Shown in pieces: positions 1 to 8,734 of a stretch of DNA of 64,000 nucleotides. The DNA is taken from contig NZ_JAMTCN010000001.1 in the NCBI RefSeq assembly GCF_024171865.1, positions 310,001-374,000 of the forward strand. The letters run 5' to 3'. Both the position numbers and the translations under genes were made by a program. The DNA comes from Prauserella aidingensis (GTDB lineage Bacteria; Actinomycetota; Actinomycetes; Mycobacteriales; Pseudonocardiaceae). The first letter of the stretch is position 1; every line of letters begins with the position of its first letter. A model generated the notes under the pieces. The model was given only the letters and a program-made list of their open reading frames with translations, ran no database searches and was not told the origin of the DNA.

Positions 1-755
1 AGCCCGGGCGTGGACGCCAGCTCCAGCAGCCCGTGCAGGTCCTCCTCGCTCGAGATGCCCGGGGCGGCGTTCTCGTGGACGGAGACGATGCCGCGCGCAG
101 CGGCGGCGCGCAGGAACGTCTCCTGCACGCGGCGGCGATGCTCAGGGCCCAGGGCCGTGCGGGAGGCGGTGATCGCGGCGCTGTGCGCCTCGCGGGTCAC
201 CGGGCCGTCGTCGGACCAGCCGGGCAGCTGCCGGATTCCCGGTGCGAGGTCGACCAGCGCACTGGACACGAGCGCCGAGTGGACGTCCACCCTGCTCAGG
301 TACACGGGCGCGCCGCCTGCGGCCTCGTCCAGCTCGGCGCGGCTCGGCAGCCGCGGATCGGTCCAGCGCGTTTCGTCCCAGCCGTGCGCGATCAGCACCT
401 CGCCGGGGATGGCGGCGCCGCGGACGGCCGCGAGGAGTTCACCCGCGTCGCGGACGCGGGCCAGGTCGACGCCCGCCAGGTGCAGTCCCGCGTTGGTGGC
501 GTGCACGTGGGCGTCGACGAACCCCGGGGTGACGAACGCGCCGTCGAGTTCGACCACCTCGGCGTCCGGGTGCAGCGCGCGCCCCGGGCCGTCCTGCCCG
601 ACCCACACGACCGTGCCGTCGGTGACGGCCATCGCCGTGGCGTCGCTGGATGCGGGCGTGTGGATGTGCCCGCCGAGCAGCAGGGTCGTGCGGGCGCCTG
701 ACGTCGTCCGACCTGTGGCGGGTGGACCTGCGGATTCAGCGGAAGAACTCGTCAC
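1..755 (-). CDS. Amidohydrolase family protein (YtcJ-like), partial
   Basis: The gene runs off the left edge, so only the N-terminal ~251 residues are present. The reverse-strand translation shows the entry motif PGFVDAHVH (HxH metal ligands) near residue 80 and the stretch VLIAHGWDETRW, typical of metal-dependent amidohydrolases of the YtcJ/exoenzyme-regulatory type. These cytoplasmic enzymes hydrolyse C-N bonds of amides or cyclic imides; the substrate is unknown. The start is a GTG preceded by about 98 bp of AT-rich spacer shared with the divergent aminomutase gene. The C-terminal metal ligands lie outside the window, so activity cannot be judged. Confidence 0.85.
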   Translation of the reverse strand, partial: MTSSSAESAGPPATGRTTSGARTTLLLGGHIHTPASSDATAMAVTDGTVVWVGQDGPGRALHPDAEVVELDGAFVTPGFVDAHVHATNAGLHLAGVDLARVRDAGELLAAVRGAAIPGEVLIAHGWDETRWTDPRLPSRAELDEAAGGAPVYLSRVDVHSALVSSALVDLAPGIRQLPGWSDDGPVTREAHSAAITASRTALGPEHRRRVQETFLRAAAARGIVSVHENAAPGISSEEDLHGLLELASTPG

Positions 756-792
756 GTCCGGCAGTGTGCCACGACGAAGGGGGCGAGAATCT

Positions 793-820
793 TTGCATCT
801 AATTCGCTGTATGACAGGAT
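793..820 (+). promoter_or_regulatory. Candidate promoter of the KamA-family gene
   Basis: In an AT-rich island, TTGCAT (793-798) and CAGGAT (815-820) are separated by 16 bases and lie about 34 bases upstream of the GTG start. The same CAGGAT hexamer precedes hisE. The match is by eye only. Confidence 0.4.
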
Positions 821-853
821 ATTTTCAATGTAACCGCGAGTTGAGGAGCAGAT

Positions 854-2293
854 GTGACTGCGACCCAGGAGCCTGCTGCCGGCGCACACCCGTCCGCGCA
901 CGCCACCGACCAGGCAGGGCAGCGCGACGGCGACCAGGGGCACGGTGTCGAACAGCCCTACGAGTACCGGCGCGCCGAACTGACCGAACCGGACTGGCGC
1001 CGCTTCCCCGGCTGGCGCGACGTGACCGAGGCCGAATGGCGCGACGCCCAGTGGCAGCGGGTCCACTGCGTCCGCAACCTCAAACAGCTCCGCACCCTGC
1101 TGGGCGACCTGGTCGAGGACCGGTTCTTCGAGGACCTCGCCGCCGACCAGCGCGACATGGCGACCATGTCGATGCTGCTGCCGCCGCAGATGCTCAACAC
1201 GATGGCGCCGCACGCCGGCACCGACCCGCGCGAGTACACCGACGCGCTGTACGCCGATCCGATCCGGCGCTACATGCTTCCGGTGCGCAGCGACCGCGAC
1301 CCGGAGTGGCCGAGCCACCCGCACTCGGAACGGGACTCGCTGCACGAGGCGGAGATGTGGGTCGTCGAAGGGCTGACCCACCGCTACCCCACCAAGGTGC
1401 TCGCCGAACTCCTCTCGACCTGCCCGCAGTACTGCGGCCACTGCACCCGCATGGACCTCGTCGGCAACTCCACCGAGCAGATCGACAAGCACAAGCTCGA
1501 ACTGAAGCCGGTCGACCGGCAGGACCAGATCGTCGACTACCTCAAACGCACTCCGGGCGTGCGGGACGTCGTGGTCTCCGGCGGCGACGTGGCGAACGTG
1601 CCCTGGCACCAGCTCGAGGCGTTCCTCATGCGGCTGCTCGACATCGAGACGGTCCGCGACATCCGCCTCGCCACGAAGGCGCTCGCCGGCCTGCCTCAGC
1701 ACTGGCTGCAGCCCAAGGTCGTCGAAGGACTCGAACGCGTCGCGGGCACGGCACGCCGCCGCGGGGTGAACCTCGCGATCCACACGCACGTCAACCACGC
1801 GCAGTCGGTGACCCCGCTCGTCGCCGAGGCCGCCCGCACGGCCCTCGACGTCGGTGTGCGCGATGTGCGCAACCAGGGCGTGCTCATGCGCGGGGTGAAC
1901 GACACGCCGGCGTCGCTGCTCGACCTGTGCTTCGCGCTGCAGGGCGAGGCGAACATCCTGCCGTACTACTTCTACATGTGCGACATGATCCCCAACGCCG
2001 AACACTGGCGACTGTCCGTCGCCGAGGCGCAGCACCTGCAGCACGCGATCATGGGCTACCTGCCCGGCTACGCCACCCCGCGCATCGTGTGCGACGTGCC
2101 CTATGTCGGCAAACGGTGGGTACACCAGCTCGCCGAGTACGACCGTGAACGCGGCATCTCGTACTGGACGAAGAACTACCGCACCGGCATCGAACTGGAC
2201 GACCCGGAGGCGCTGGACCGGCGCTACCCGTATTACGACCCCATCTCGACCCTGCCGGACGCGGGCCGGGCCTGGTGGGCCGAGCACGGCTGA
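854..2293 (+). CDS. kamA: Lysine 2,3-aminomutase family radical SAM protein
   Basis: 479 residues. The radical SAM cluster motif CPQYCGHC (C190, C194, C197; CxxxCxxC) is followed by SGGDVANVPW, both typical of the KamA family. Known members use S-adenosylmethionine, a 4Fe-4S cluster and PLP to move the alpha-amino group of lysine to the beta position. The GTG start follows GAGGAG with good spacing. The protein is longer than the ~416-residue clostridial enzyme, mainly through an extended N-terminus. The gene stands alone, without the beta-lysine mutase or acetyltransferase genes of lysine fermentation or osmolyte synthesis, so substrate and pathway are open. An EpmB-like role is less likely because no efp or epmA is nearby. 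Confidence 0.88.
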   Translation: MTATQEPAAGAHPSAHATDQAGQRDGDQGHGVEQPYEYRRAELTEPDWRRFPGWRDVTEAEWRDAQWQRVHCVRNLKQLRTLLGDLVEDRFFEDLAADQRDMATMSMLLPPQMLNTMAPHAGTDPREYTDALYADPIRRYMLPVRSDRDPEWPSHPHSERDSLHEAEMWVVEGLTHRYPTKVLAELLSTCPQYCGHCTRMDLVGNSTEQIDKHKLELKPVDRQDQIVDYLKRTPGVRDVVVSGGDVANVPWHQLEAFLMRLLDIETVRDIRLATKALAGLPQHWLQPKVVEGLERVAGTARRRGVNLAIHTHVNHAQSVTPLVAEAARTALDVGVRDVRNQGVLMRGVNDTPASLLDLCFALQGEANILPYYFYMCDMIPNAEHWRLSVAEAQHLQHAIMGYLPGYATPRIVCDVPYVGKRWVHQLAEYDRERGISYWTKNYRTGIELDDPEALDRRYPYYDPISTLPDAGRAWWAEHG

Positions 2294-2300
2294 GCCGCCG

Positions 2301-2338
2301 GGGCGGGACGGTGGCCGCGCCGTGTCATCGTCCCGCCC
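2301..2338. terminator. Bidirectional terminator-like hairpin
   Basis: GGGCGGGACG (2301-2310) and CGTCCCGCCC (2329-2338) form a perfect 10-bp stem in the 48-bp gap between two convergent genes. There is no T-run, as is common in high-GC actinobacteria. Confidence 0.6.
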
Positions 2339-2341
2339 ACC

Positions 2342-2917
2342 TCACCGGGCGGCGGGCGGCGCGTCCAGCACCGTGGGCGCGTATTCGAGCAGCTGGAGTC
2401 CACCCTCGAAGATCCGGTGCGCGAGCAGCTCGAGCACGATGTCCGGGTAGCCGTCGAAGATGCGCTCGCGGCCGCTCGCACCGGTGATCACGGGGAACAC
2501 GACGAGCCGGAACCGGTCGGCCAGGCCCGCACGCAGCAGCGACCGGCACAAGCTGAGACTGCCGAGGGTGCGCATCGCGGGGCCGTCCCCGCGCTTCCGG
2601 TCGCCCACCACCGTCACAGCGTCGTCGGGCACGAGTTCGGTGTTGTCCCACGACAACGGCGCCTGCAACGTCGAGGAGAACACGGTTTTCGGCGTGGCGG
2701 TCAGTGCAGCCGTGCCGGGATCATCGTGCGCTTCGGCGGCGAAACCGGACATGAGCCGATAGGTCGTCGCCCCCATCAGCAGCGTGTAGTCGTGGGCCCC
2801 GTCCTCCTCGAGCCAGGCGAGGTACTCCGGCGACTCCATGCCCCAGAACCCCGGCCACCCGTCCGCGGCGGCGTAGCCGTCGAGCGAGATGATGAAGTCG
2901 ACCATCAGATCCGGCAT
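2342..2917 (-). CDS. Dihydrofolate reductase family protein (RibD C-terminal domain)
   Basis: 191 residues covering one RibD-C/DHFR-like domain. It begins MPDLMVDFIISLDGYAA, the usual first strand and 'S(L/V)DGY' motif of the family, and continues with LLMGATTYRLM, a nucleotide-binding segment. Such stand-alone proteins are NADPH-dependent reductases of unknown substrate. The frame stays open upstream, but the ATG at 2917 is preceded by GAGG at proper distance and family similarity begins there. It is convergent with the aminomutase gene and divergent from the ABC permease gene. Cytoplasmic; specific function unknown. Confidence 0.85.
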   Translation of the reverse strand: MPDLMVDFIISLDGYAAADGWPGFWGMESPEYLAWLEEDGAHDYTLLMGATTYRLMSGFAAEAHDDPGTAALTATPKTVFSSTLQAPLSWDNTELVPDDAVTVVGDRKRGDGPAMRTLGSLSLCRSLLRAGLADRFRLVVFPVITGASGRERIFDGYPDIVLELLAHRIFEGGLQLLEYAPTVLDAPPAAR

Positions 2918-2993
2918 CGCGCCTCGTTTCGCCCGGTAACGATGCGGGCGATCGTCCCACTTCCCCGGCAACCACGCACTACAGTTCCCCGCC

Positions 2994-5588
2994 ATGCGGC
3001 AGAGACGACGGCCGGGGCGTCCGCGGGTGCCTCTCGCGTGGCGGACGGCACCCCGGGCGGCGCTGTCGAGTCCGCTGGTCGTGCTCGTCACCGCGGCGAC
3101 CGCGCTGCTGACCTGTTTTCTCGCCACGGCCACGTCCCTGCACTCGTCGGCCGCCGCGGGCGCGGCGATCGCCGACCGCGCAGGCAGCGTGTGCGAGGAC
3201 CAGTACGGCCCGTTCTTCAACGCCCGTTCGCTGACCCCGTCGGAGGCCGCCCTCGTGGCCGACACGGTGCGCACCCGCGCACCCCGGCACGGATTCGACC
3301 GTCCCGTCGTCGGGCTGTACACGCCGGTGGGAGCCGCCGAGTTCGGCGACGAGACGTACCGGTTCCGGCTCGCCTACCGCGACGGCGGCGTCGACGACCT
3401 GGAGTTGCTGCGCGGCACGCGCGACTCCGGGCTCTGGATCGGCTCCGAACTCGCCGGCGCCGAGAACATCCCGCTCGGCACCCGCGGCCACGGCGGCGCG
3501 CTGCCGCCCACCACCGGCGTGTACCGGGATCTGCGCCTGCCCGCACCCGACCCGTGGTGCTCGGCCCGCGACATGGCGATCACCAACCGGCTCGTCGACC
3601 ACATCGAGACCGGCGCGATCGTGTTCGCCACCGACCGGGACACCTTCGACCGGGCCGCCGCGCACTTCGACCGCCTGGAACGCGCCGTCGTCGGCTTCCG
3701 GCTCCCGCCGCCGTCGACCCTCGCCGAAGCGCAGGACCGCGCCGCACGAGCCCGCGCCCTGATCGCCGACGTCGACGCCGAGCTGCGGGCGCGCGGACAC
3801 GCCGACCTCGTGCACGGATCGGTGCCCTTCCAGCGATCGATCGAGCTCGCGAACCGCGCCGAGACGAACGTGGGCCTGTCGATCCTGCCGCTGGCGATCC
3901 TGGCGGTGCTCGTCGGCTGCGCAGGCGCGGGCATGCTGGGCCTGCAGTGGTACCAGCGCCGCTACGCCGTGATCAGGCTGCTCACCGCCCGCGGCCACGG
4001 TCCCGGGGCACTCGGGCTGTTGGCGCTCGCCGAACTGGGGCTGCCCGTCGCCCTCGGCGGTGCAGCGGGGATCGTGCTGGCCCGCGTGCTGCTGCCCGCC
4101 TACGGGCCGCCGGGCACGATCGAGTCGGGCGAGACCTGGGCGGCGGCATTCGGTGGTTGCGGGGCGCTCGCGCTGTCGCTGCTGCTGCTGGTCTCGGTCG
4201 TGGCGCTGCGCGTGCACCGCGAGTTCCAGCGGGGCCGGCCGGCGGGCCGCCGTCTCCGCAGCAGGCTGCTCGCGTACGTGCCGTGGGAACTGGGCACCGC
4301 TGCCGTGGCCTGGGTGGGCTGGCTGCGGCTCACCGAGTACGGCGGCACGTCGCGGCTCGGGGACCCGCTCCCCCAGGTCGATCCGCTGGCCCTGACCTAT
4401 CCCGTGGCGGTGGTGCTCACCGTCGGGATCGTCACGGCCCGCGTGGCGTTCGTGCTCCTGCGGCTGTCGCACCGGGCACGACTGTGGTCACGGCCCTCGC
4501 TGCAGCTCGCGATCCGCCGTCTCGCCGGTGCCCGCACGGCCGTGGTCGGCGTCCTGGTGGTCACGATGCTCGCCGTCGGCACCCTCGCCGTGGGCACCGG
4601 CGTGGCCGAGGGGCAACGCGGCGCGCTCGAGAACAAGACGGGCATGTACGTCGGTGCCCAGTCGTCCGTGGACGTCGGGCGCGACGTCGGGACCGGTGAG
4701 ACGCCACTGCCCGAGGGCGCCCGCACCGGCACCTCACTCGTCGGCCGGTTCAACCACACCGCGGGCGGGCCCATCGTCGCCGTGGTCGACCCCGCAACGT
4801 TCACCGACGTCGCCTGGACGCGCACCGTCGACGACGACCGCCTCCGCGCACTACTGGAGCGCATCTCCGCACCGGACGGCGAGCACCTCCCCGCCCTCCG
4901 CATCGGCGCACAGGCGGAGCCACCCGACGTGGCGGGCCTGCCGACCCTCCACGTCGCGGCCGACCTCGACACGTTCCCGCTGCTGAGCGGTGAACCCGGC
5001 TACGTCGTCTCCCGCGCGGCGCTCACCGAGGCGCAACTCGCCGAGGTTCCGCAGTGGACCGTGCTCTCGTCCGGGCCGCTCCGGGACCTCACCCGTGCCT
5101 TCGAGGCCGCAGGCATGGTGCACCCGAACGCCGAGAGCCGCGCCGACGTCCTCGACGCGCTCCCGTTCCACGTCGTCGAATGGACGTTCTCGTTCGTCAC
5201 CCTGCTCGGCCTCGTCCTGGCCGTGGTCGCGATCCTGGCGCTCGTGGTGGCCGTCGAGACCCGTCGCAGACAGAACGCCCTCGCAGCCACCCTGCTGGTG
5301 CGGATGGGGATGCGCCCGGCCTCGCTGCTGCGCAGCCACCTGGCCGAACTCGGCGCGATCGGCGGGCTCGCCACCGTCGCAGGCGTGACGACGGGCGTCA
5401 CGGTGGCGGCGATCTCGGTGCGCCGGTTCGACCCCGTCCGCTGGCTCGCGCCCGTACCCGAGTTGCCCGACCTCGCAGGACTGGTGGTGAGCATCGTCGC
5501 CGTCACGGCCGTGGTGGTGCTGCTGACGGCCCTGCTCGCGGTGCGTTCCGCACGCACCGCCACCCCCGCGGAGCTGCTACGTGCCTGA
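2994..5588 (+). CDS. FtsX-like ABC transporter permease
   Basis: 864 residues. A transmembrane helix near residues 27-47 is followed by a ~240-residue extracytoplasmic domain. A helix bundle spans about residues 297-510, then a second extracytoplasmic domain, then the last helices from about residue 735. This is the layout of MacB/LolE-type FtsX permeases with two FtsX units. They do not make a channel but transmit ATP-driven movement to the outer face. It overlaps the first ATPase gene by 8 bp, so both belong to one operon. TACAGT at 2980-2985 lies 8 bases before the ATG, suggesting a leaderless or near-leaderless mRNA. The exported substrate cannot be told. Confidence 0.85.
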   Translation: MRQRRRPGRPRVPLAWRTAPRAALSSPLVVLVTAATALLTCFLATATSLHSSAAAGAAIADRAGSVCEDQYGPFFNARSLTPSEAALVADTVRTRAPRHGFDRPVVGLYTPVGAAEFGDETYRFRLAYRDGGVDDLELLRGTRDSGLWIGSELAGAENIPLGTRGHGGALPPTTGVYRDLRLPAPDPWCSARDMAITNRLVDHIETGAIVFATDRDTFDRAAAHFDRLERAVVGFRLPPPSTLAEAQDRAARARALIADVDAELRARGHADLVHGSVPFQRSIELANRAETNVGLSILPLAILAVLVGCAGAGMLGLQWYQRRYAVIRLLTARGHGPGALGLLALAELGLPVALGGAAGIVLARVLLPAYGPPGTIESGETWAAAFGGCGALALSLLLLVSVVALRVHREFQRGRPAGRRLRSRLLAYVPWELGTAAVAWVGWLRLTEYGGTSRLGDPLPQVDPLALTYPVAVVLTVGIVTARVAFVLLRLSHRARLWSRPSLQLAIRRLAGARTAVVGVLVVTMLAVGTLAVGTGVAEGQRGALENKTGMYVGAQSSVDVGRDVGTGETPLPEGARTGTSLVGRFNHTAGGPIVAVVDPATFTDVAWTRTVDDDRLRALLERISAPDGEHLPALRIGAQAEPPDVAGLPTLHVAADLDTFPLLSGEPGYVVSRAALTEAQLAEVPQWTVLSSGPLRDLTRAFEAAGMVHPNAESRADVLDALPFHVVEWTFSFVTLLGLVLAVVAILALVVAVETRRRQNALAATLLVRMGMRPASLLRSHLAELGAIGGLATVAGVTTGVTVAAISVRRFDPVRWLAPVPELPDLAGLVVSIVAVTAVVVLLTALLAVRSARTATPAELLRA

Positions 5589-6354
5589 ATCCCCGACCGT
5601 CACTCCCGCCTACCGCCTCCGGTCGGTGTGCGTCGACTACCCCACGCCCGCCGGGCCCGTGGCCGGTGCGCGGGACGTCACTCTCGACATCCCCGCCACC
5701 GGCATGACCGTGCTCGCCGGCCCGTCCGGCTCCGGAAAGTCGACGTTGCTGCGGGTTCTCGGACTGTTCGAACGCCCCGACCGCGGCACCGTGGAGCTCG
5801 ACGGCACCGACCTCGCCCGGCTCTCCCACCGGCGGCGCCGCGCCCTGCGGCGTGACCGGATCAGCCTCGTGTTCCAGAACCCGGTCGAGAACCTGCTGCC
5901 CCAGCTGTCGGTGGCGGGCAACCTCCGCGCCGCCGCCGAGTCGGCGGGCCGGAACCCCGACGAACTCGGCGACGTCCTCGGGGAACTGGGACTCGGCGGC
6001 ACCGGCGGCTGGAGCGTCACCGCGCTCTCGGGCGGCCAGCAGCAACGCCTCGCGTTCGGCTGTGCGCTGGCCCGCCGCACCCCGGTGATCCTCGCCGACG
6101 AACCGACGTCGCAATTGGACGACACGTCGGCGACACGCGTGCTCGACGTGCTGCGGCGGCTCACCGACCGCAGCCTGACCGTCGTGGTCACCTCCCACGA
6201 CGGCCGCCTCATCGACCTCGCTACCCGCGTCGTGCGGCTCCGCGACGGCGCGCTGCACGACAGTGCGCTCCACGACAGAGCGGGCCACGACGGCGTGCCG
6301 CACGGCGCTGTCACGGACGAGGCACCCGCCCGGAAAGGACACGGGACCGCATGA
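5581..6354 (+). CDS. ABC transporter ATP-binding protein (MacB/LolD type)
   Basis: 257 residues. Walker A GPSGSGKST, signature LSGGQQQR and Walker B VILADEPTSQLD are all intact, followed by the switch histidine in VVTSHDGR. The GTG start overlaps the permease 3' end by 8 bp, and the stop overlaps the next ATPase start as ATGA, so translation is coupled. The C-terminal ~30 residues contain a His/Asp-rich degenerate repeat (HDSALHDRAGHD) with no known domain. It powers the FtsX-type permease, probably together with the second ATPase. Confidence 0.88.
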   Translation: MPESPTVTPAYRLRSVCVDYPTPAGPVAGARDVTLDIPATGMTVLAGPSGSGKSTLLRVLGLFERPDRGTVELDGTDLARLSHRRRRALRRDRISLVFQNPVENLLPQLSVAGNLRAAAESAGRNPDELGDVLGELGLGGTGGWSVTALSGGQQQRLAFGCALARRTPVILADEPTSQLDDTSATRVLDVLRRLTDRSLTVVVTSHDGRLIDLATRVVRLRDGALHDSALHDRAGHDGVPHGAVTDEAPARKGHGTA

Positions 6355-7136
6355 CGGCCACCGACACCGACCTCACCACCGGCGGCGCCGCGGGCGAGCG
6401 CGCACTCGAGGCCGCCGGACTGCGGCGCCGGTTCGCGCACCCCGGCGGTGACGTGGACGTGCTCCGCGGCATCGACCTCACGGTCACCGCGGGCGAACTG
6501 GTGACGATCGCGGGCCGGTCGGGCTCCGGCAAGAGCACACTGTTGGCCGTGCTGTCCGGGTTCGACACGGCCGACGCCGGTTCCGTGCGGATCGCGGGCG
6601 AACCCATCACCGCGGACGTGCCGTGGCAGCGGTGCGCACTGCTGCCCCAGGCGCTCGGTCTCGTGCAGGAGCTCACCGCGGGCGAGAACGCGGCCCTGCC
6701 GCTGCGGTTGACCGGCGTGCCCGCCGCGGACGTCGCGGCGAGGACGGCGGAACTGCTGGAGGCACTGCACATCGACGGGCTCGCCGACCGCTACCCGCCC
6801 GAGCTGTCGTTCGGCCAGCAACAGCGCGTCGCACTGGCCAGGGCGCTTGCACCACGTCCGACGGTCCTCATCGCCGACGAGCCCACGGCCCACCTCGACG
6901 CCGGCACCACTCCGGCCGTGCTGTCCCTGCTGCGCGCCCACGCCGACCACGGGAGTGCCGTGCTCGTCGCCACCCACGACGACACCGTGCACGCGATCGC
7001 CGACCGCCGACTCGACCTCGCCCACGGGACCGTCGCCCCGACCTCCGGTGACAGCGGCGACACCGTCGTCGGAGGCCTCGCCCGGTCCACGTGGTTGGAC
7101 ATACCGCCGCGTCCGGAGGAACGGCACCGACCGTAG
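6351..7136 (+). CDS. ABC transporter ATP-binding protein (second ATPase)
   Basis: 261 residues. Walker A GRSGSGKST, signature LSFGQQQR (Gly to Phe at the third position, which is tolerated) and Walker B VLIADEPTAHLD are present. It starts in a 4-bp ATGA overlap with the previous ATPase gene. Two different ATPases with one permease suggest an asymmetric ATPase dimer, although each could also serve separately as a homodimer. The first ~20 residues before the domain are Thr/Gly/Ala-rich. Its stop codon TAG is part of the -10 hexamer of the following gene. Confidence 0.87.
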   Translation: MTATDTDLTTGGAAGERALEAAGLRRRFAHPGGDVDVLRGIDLTVTAGELVTIAGRSGSGKSTLLAVLSGFDTADAGSVRIAGEPITADVPWQRCALLPQALGLVQELTAGENAALPLRLTGVPAADVAARTAELLEALHIDGLADRYPPELSFGQQQRVALARALAPRPTVLIADEPTAHLDAGTTPAVLSLLRAHADHGSAVLVATHDDTVHAIADRRLDLAHGTVAPTSGDSGDTVVGGLARSTWLDIPPRPEERHRP

Positions 7137-7139
7137 AAT
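7134..7139 (+). promoter_or_regulatory. -10 element (TAGAAT) for a leaderless SGNH hydrolase mRNA
   Basis: TAGAAT is followed by exactly 7 bases and the ATG at 7147, so a transcript would begin at or next to the start codon. It includes the stop codon of the upstream ATPase gene. It argues that the hydrolase can be transcribed separately from the ABC operon. Confidence 0.55.
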
Positions 7140-7146
7140 CGCGGCG

Positions 7147-8244
7147 ATGGCCAGATCTCGTGGGTGGCTCGGTTCTCGTTGGTGGCTCAGTGCCTTCGCG
7201 CTGGCCGGGGTCGCCCTGCTCGTCGCGGTGTTCGTGCTGATGACTGCCGACCAAGCACCCGACGGCCGCACCGGCCCTCCCGGACGCGGACCGCTCACCG
7301 TCGTGTCCATCGGCGACAGCACGATCTCGGGCGAGGGCGCAGGCGACTACACCGACGCCACCGACGGCAAGGACGGCAACTGGTGCCACCGGTCGCCGAA
7401 CGCGATGGTCAACCACATCGATCTGCGCGGCGTGACCGAACACGTCAACCTGGCCTGTTCCGGCGCGGCGTCGAAACACATCCGCCTCGGCGACAAGAAG
7501 CAGTGGACCGAGCCCTCCCAGGCACTGCAACTGAAAGAGCTCGTCAAGGACCACCGCGTCGCCGCCGTCGTCGTCGGGATCGGCGCGAACGACGAACCGC
7601 AGTTCTCCCGCCTGATCTCGCAGTGCTTCACCGCGTGGTTCTCCGACGAGGCCGCGCCGTGCAACGAGAACATCCGGTCCGACTGGGAACAGCGCGTCGA
7701 CACGATGGTGCCGAAGGTCGCCGACGCGCTCAACGACATCCGCACCGTGCTGCGCGAGGCCGGCTACCGGGAGGAGGACTACCAGCTCGTGCTGCAGTCC
7801 TACGCCTCCCCGATCGGACCGGACATGCCGGAGAGTCTCCGCAACCTCGACGGCTGCCCGTTCCGCAGGGCCGACCTCCGCTGGGTCCGTGACACCGGCG
7901 CGGTCGACCTGGCGGCGGGGCTGCAGCGCGCCGCGGAGAAGGCCGACGCCCGGTTCCTCGACATGTCCCGCGCGGCCCTGGGCCACGAGGCGTGCAGCGG
8001 CGGCGAGGACAAGAACTCGGAATGGTTCACCCGGTTCACCGTCCGCTGGTCCGATCTGGAACACGCCGACCGTGCGAGCCACGCCATCCAGGAGTCGTTC
8101 CACCCCAACGCCCGCGGCCACGAGCAGTTCGCCCGCTGCATGAGCGAGTTCCTGGCGTCCACAGAGGACTCGGCCGCGTGCCTGGTGGGCGACGACGGCA
8201 ACCTCCACCCCGCCGCCTCGGTGCGGGCCGAACACGGCCGGTGA
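7147..8244 (+). CDS. Membrane-anchored SGNH/GDSL-family hydrolase
   Basis: 365 residues. One N-terminal transmembrane segment (about residues 13-34) is followed by an extracytoplasmic SGNH domain. Block I is SIGDSTISGEG with the catalytic Ser, an Asn-containing block is GIGAND, and the C-terminal FHPNARGHEQ holds the catalytic His. SGNH enzymes are esterases or lipases acting on lipids or sugar esters; the location points to a cell-envelope substrate. The open frame extends upstream into the ATPase gene, but the ATG at 7147 gives a proper membrane anchor and sits 7 bases after TAGAAT. It may act with the adjacent exporter (inference from position only). Confidence 0.85.
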   Translation: MARSRGWLGSRWWLSAFALAGVALLVAVFVLMTADQAPDGRTGPPGRGPLTVVSIGDSTISGEGAGDYTDATDGKDGNWCHRSPNAMVNHIDLRGVTEHVNLACSGAASKHIRLGDKKQWTEPSQALQLKELVKDHRVAAVVVGIGANDEPQFSRLISQCFTAWFSDEAAPCNENIRSDWEQRVDTMVPKVADALNDIRTVLREAGYREEDYQLVLQSYASPIGPDMPESLRNLDGCPFRRADLRWVRDTGAVDLAAGLQRAAEKADARFLDMSRAALGHEACSGGEDKNSEWFTRFTVRWSDLEHADRASHAIQESFHPNARGHEQFARCMSEFLASTEDSAACLVGDDGNLHPAASVRAEHGR

Positions 8245-8257
8245 ATCGGGCGGGCCG

Positions 8258-8734
8258 TCACAACGTCGGCGAGCGCCCTTCGAACGGCGTGGACAACACG
8301 ACGGTCGTGCGGGTCGACACCTTCGCCACCTCGCGGATCCGCCGCAGCAGGTCTTCGAGCCCCAACGGCGACGGCACCCGCACCAACAGGATGTACGACT
8401 CGTCGCCCGCGACCGAGTAGCACGACTCGATCTCGGGGATGTGCTCGAGCCGCTGCGGATAGTCGTCGGGCGCCGCCGGGTCGTTGGGCGTGAGCGAGAT
8501 CAGCGCCGTCAGCGGGAGGCCGATCTGCTCACCGTCGAGCTTGGCCGTGTAGCCGCGGATGACGCCGCGCTGCTCGAGCCTGCGCACCCGCTGGTGGACC
8601 GCCGACACCGACAGCCCCACCCGCTCGGCGAGGTCGGTGAAGCTGCGGCGCCCGTCGGCCGACAGCTCCTCCACGATCGCCTTGTCCAGCGGCTCCAGTC
8701 CGGTGCCCGGTGTGCTCGCTCCGGATGCCGTCAT
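8258..8734 (-). CDS. Lrp/AsnC family transcriptional regulator
   Basis: 158 residues. An N-terminal winged helix-turn-helix (about residues 15-65, with FTDLAERVGLSVSAVHQRVR) is followed by an AsnC/RAM ligand-binding domain (about 70-150). Family members bind amino acids and control their metabolism. The ATG overlaps the stop of the upstream peptidase gene (ATGA), so the two are co-translated. Regulation of, or by, peptide- or proline-derived amino acids is a reasonable inference from this pairing. It ends 13 bp from the convergent SGNH gene with no hairpin between. Confidence 0.88.
   Translation of the reverse strand: MTASGASTPGTGLEPLDKAIVEELSADGRRSFTDLAERVGLSVSAVHQRVRRLEQRGVIRGYTAKLDGEQIGLPLTALISLTPNDPAAPDDYPQRLEHIPEIESCYSVAGDESYILLVRVPSPLGLEDLLRRIREVAKVSTRTTVVLSTPFEGRSPTL

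Noticed and set aside
10-2148. 712-residue plus-strand open frame across the start of the window
   Set aside because: It is the antisense of the amidohydrolase and then a wrong frame of the aminomutase gene; the translation is Arg/Pro/Ala-rich without motifs.
752-2287. 511-residue reverse open frame
   Set aside because: Antisense of the aminomutase gene; His/Val/Arg-rich translation typical of high-GC shadow frames.
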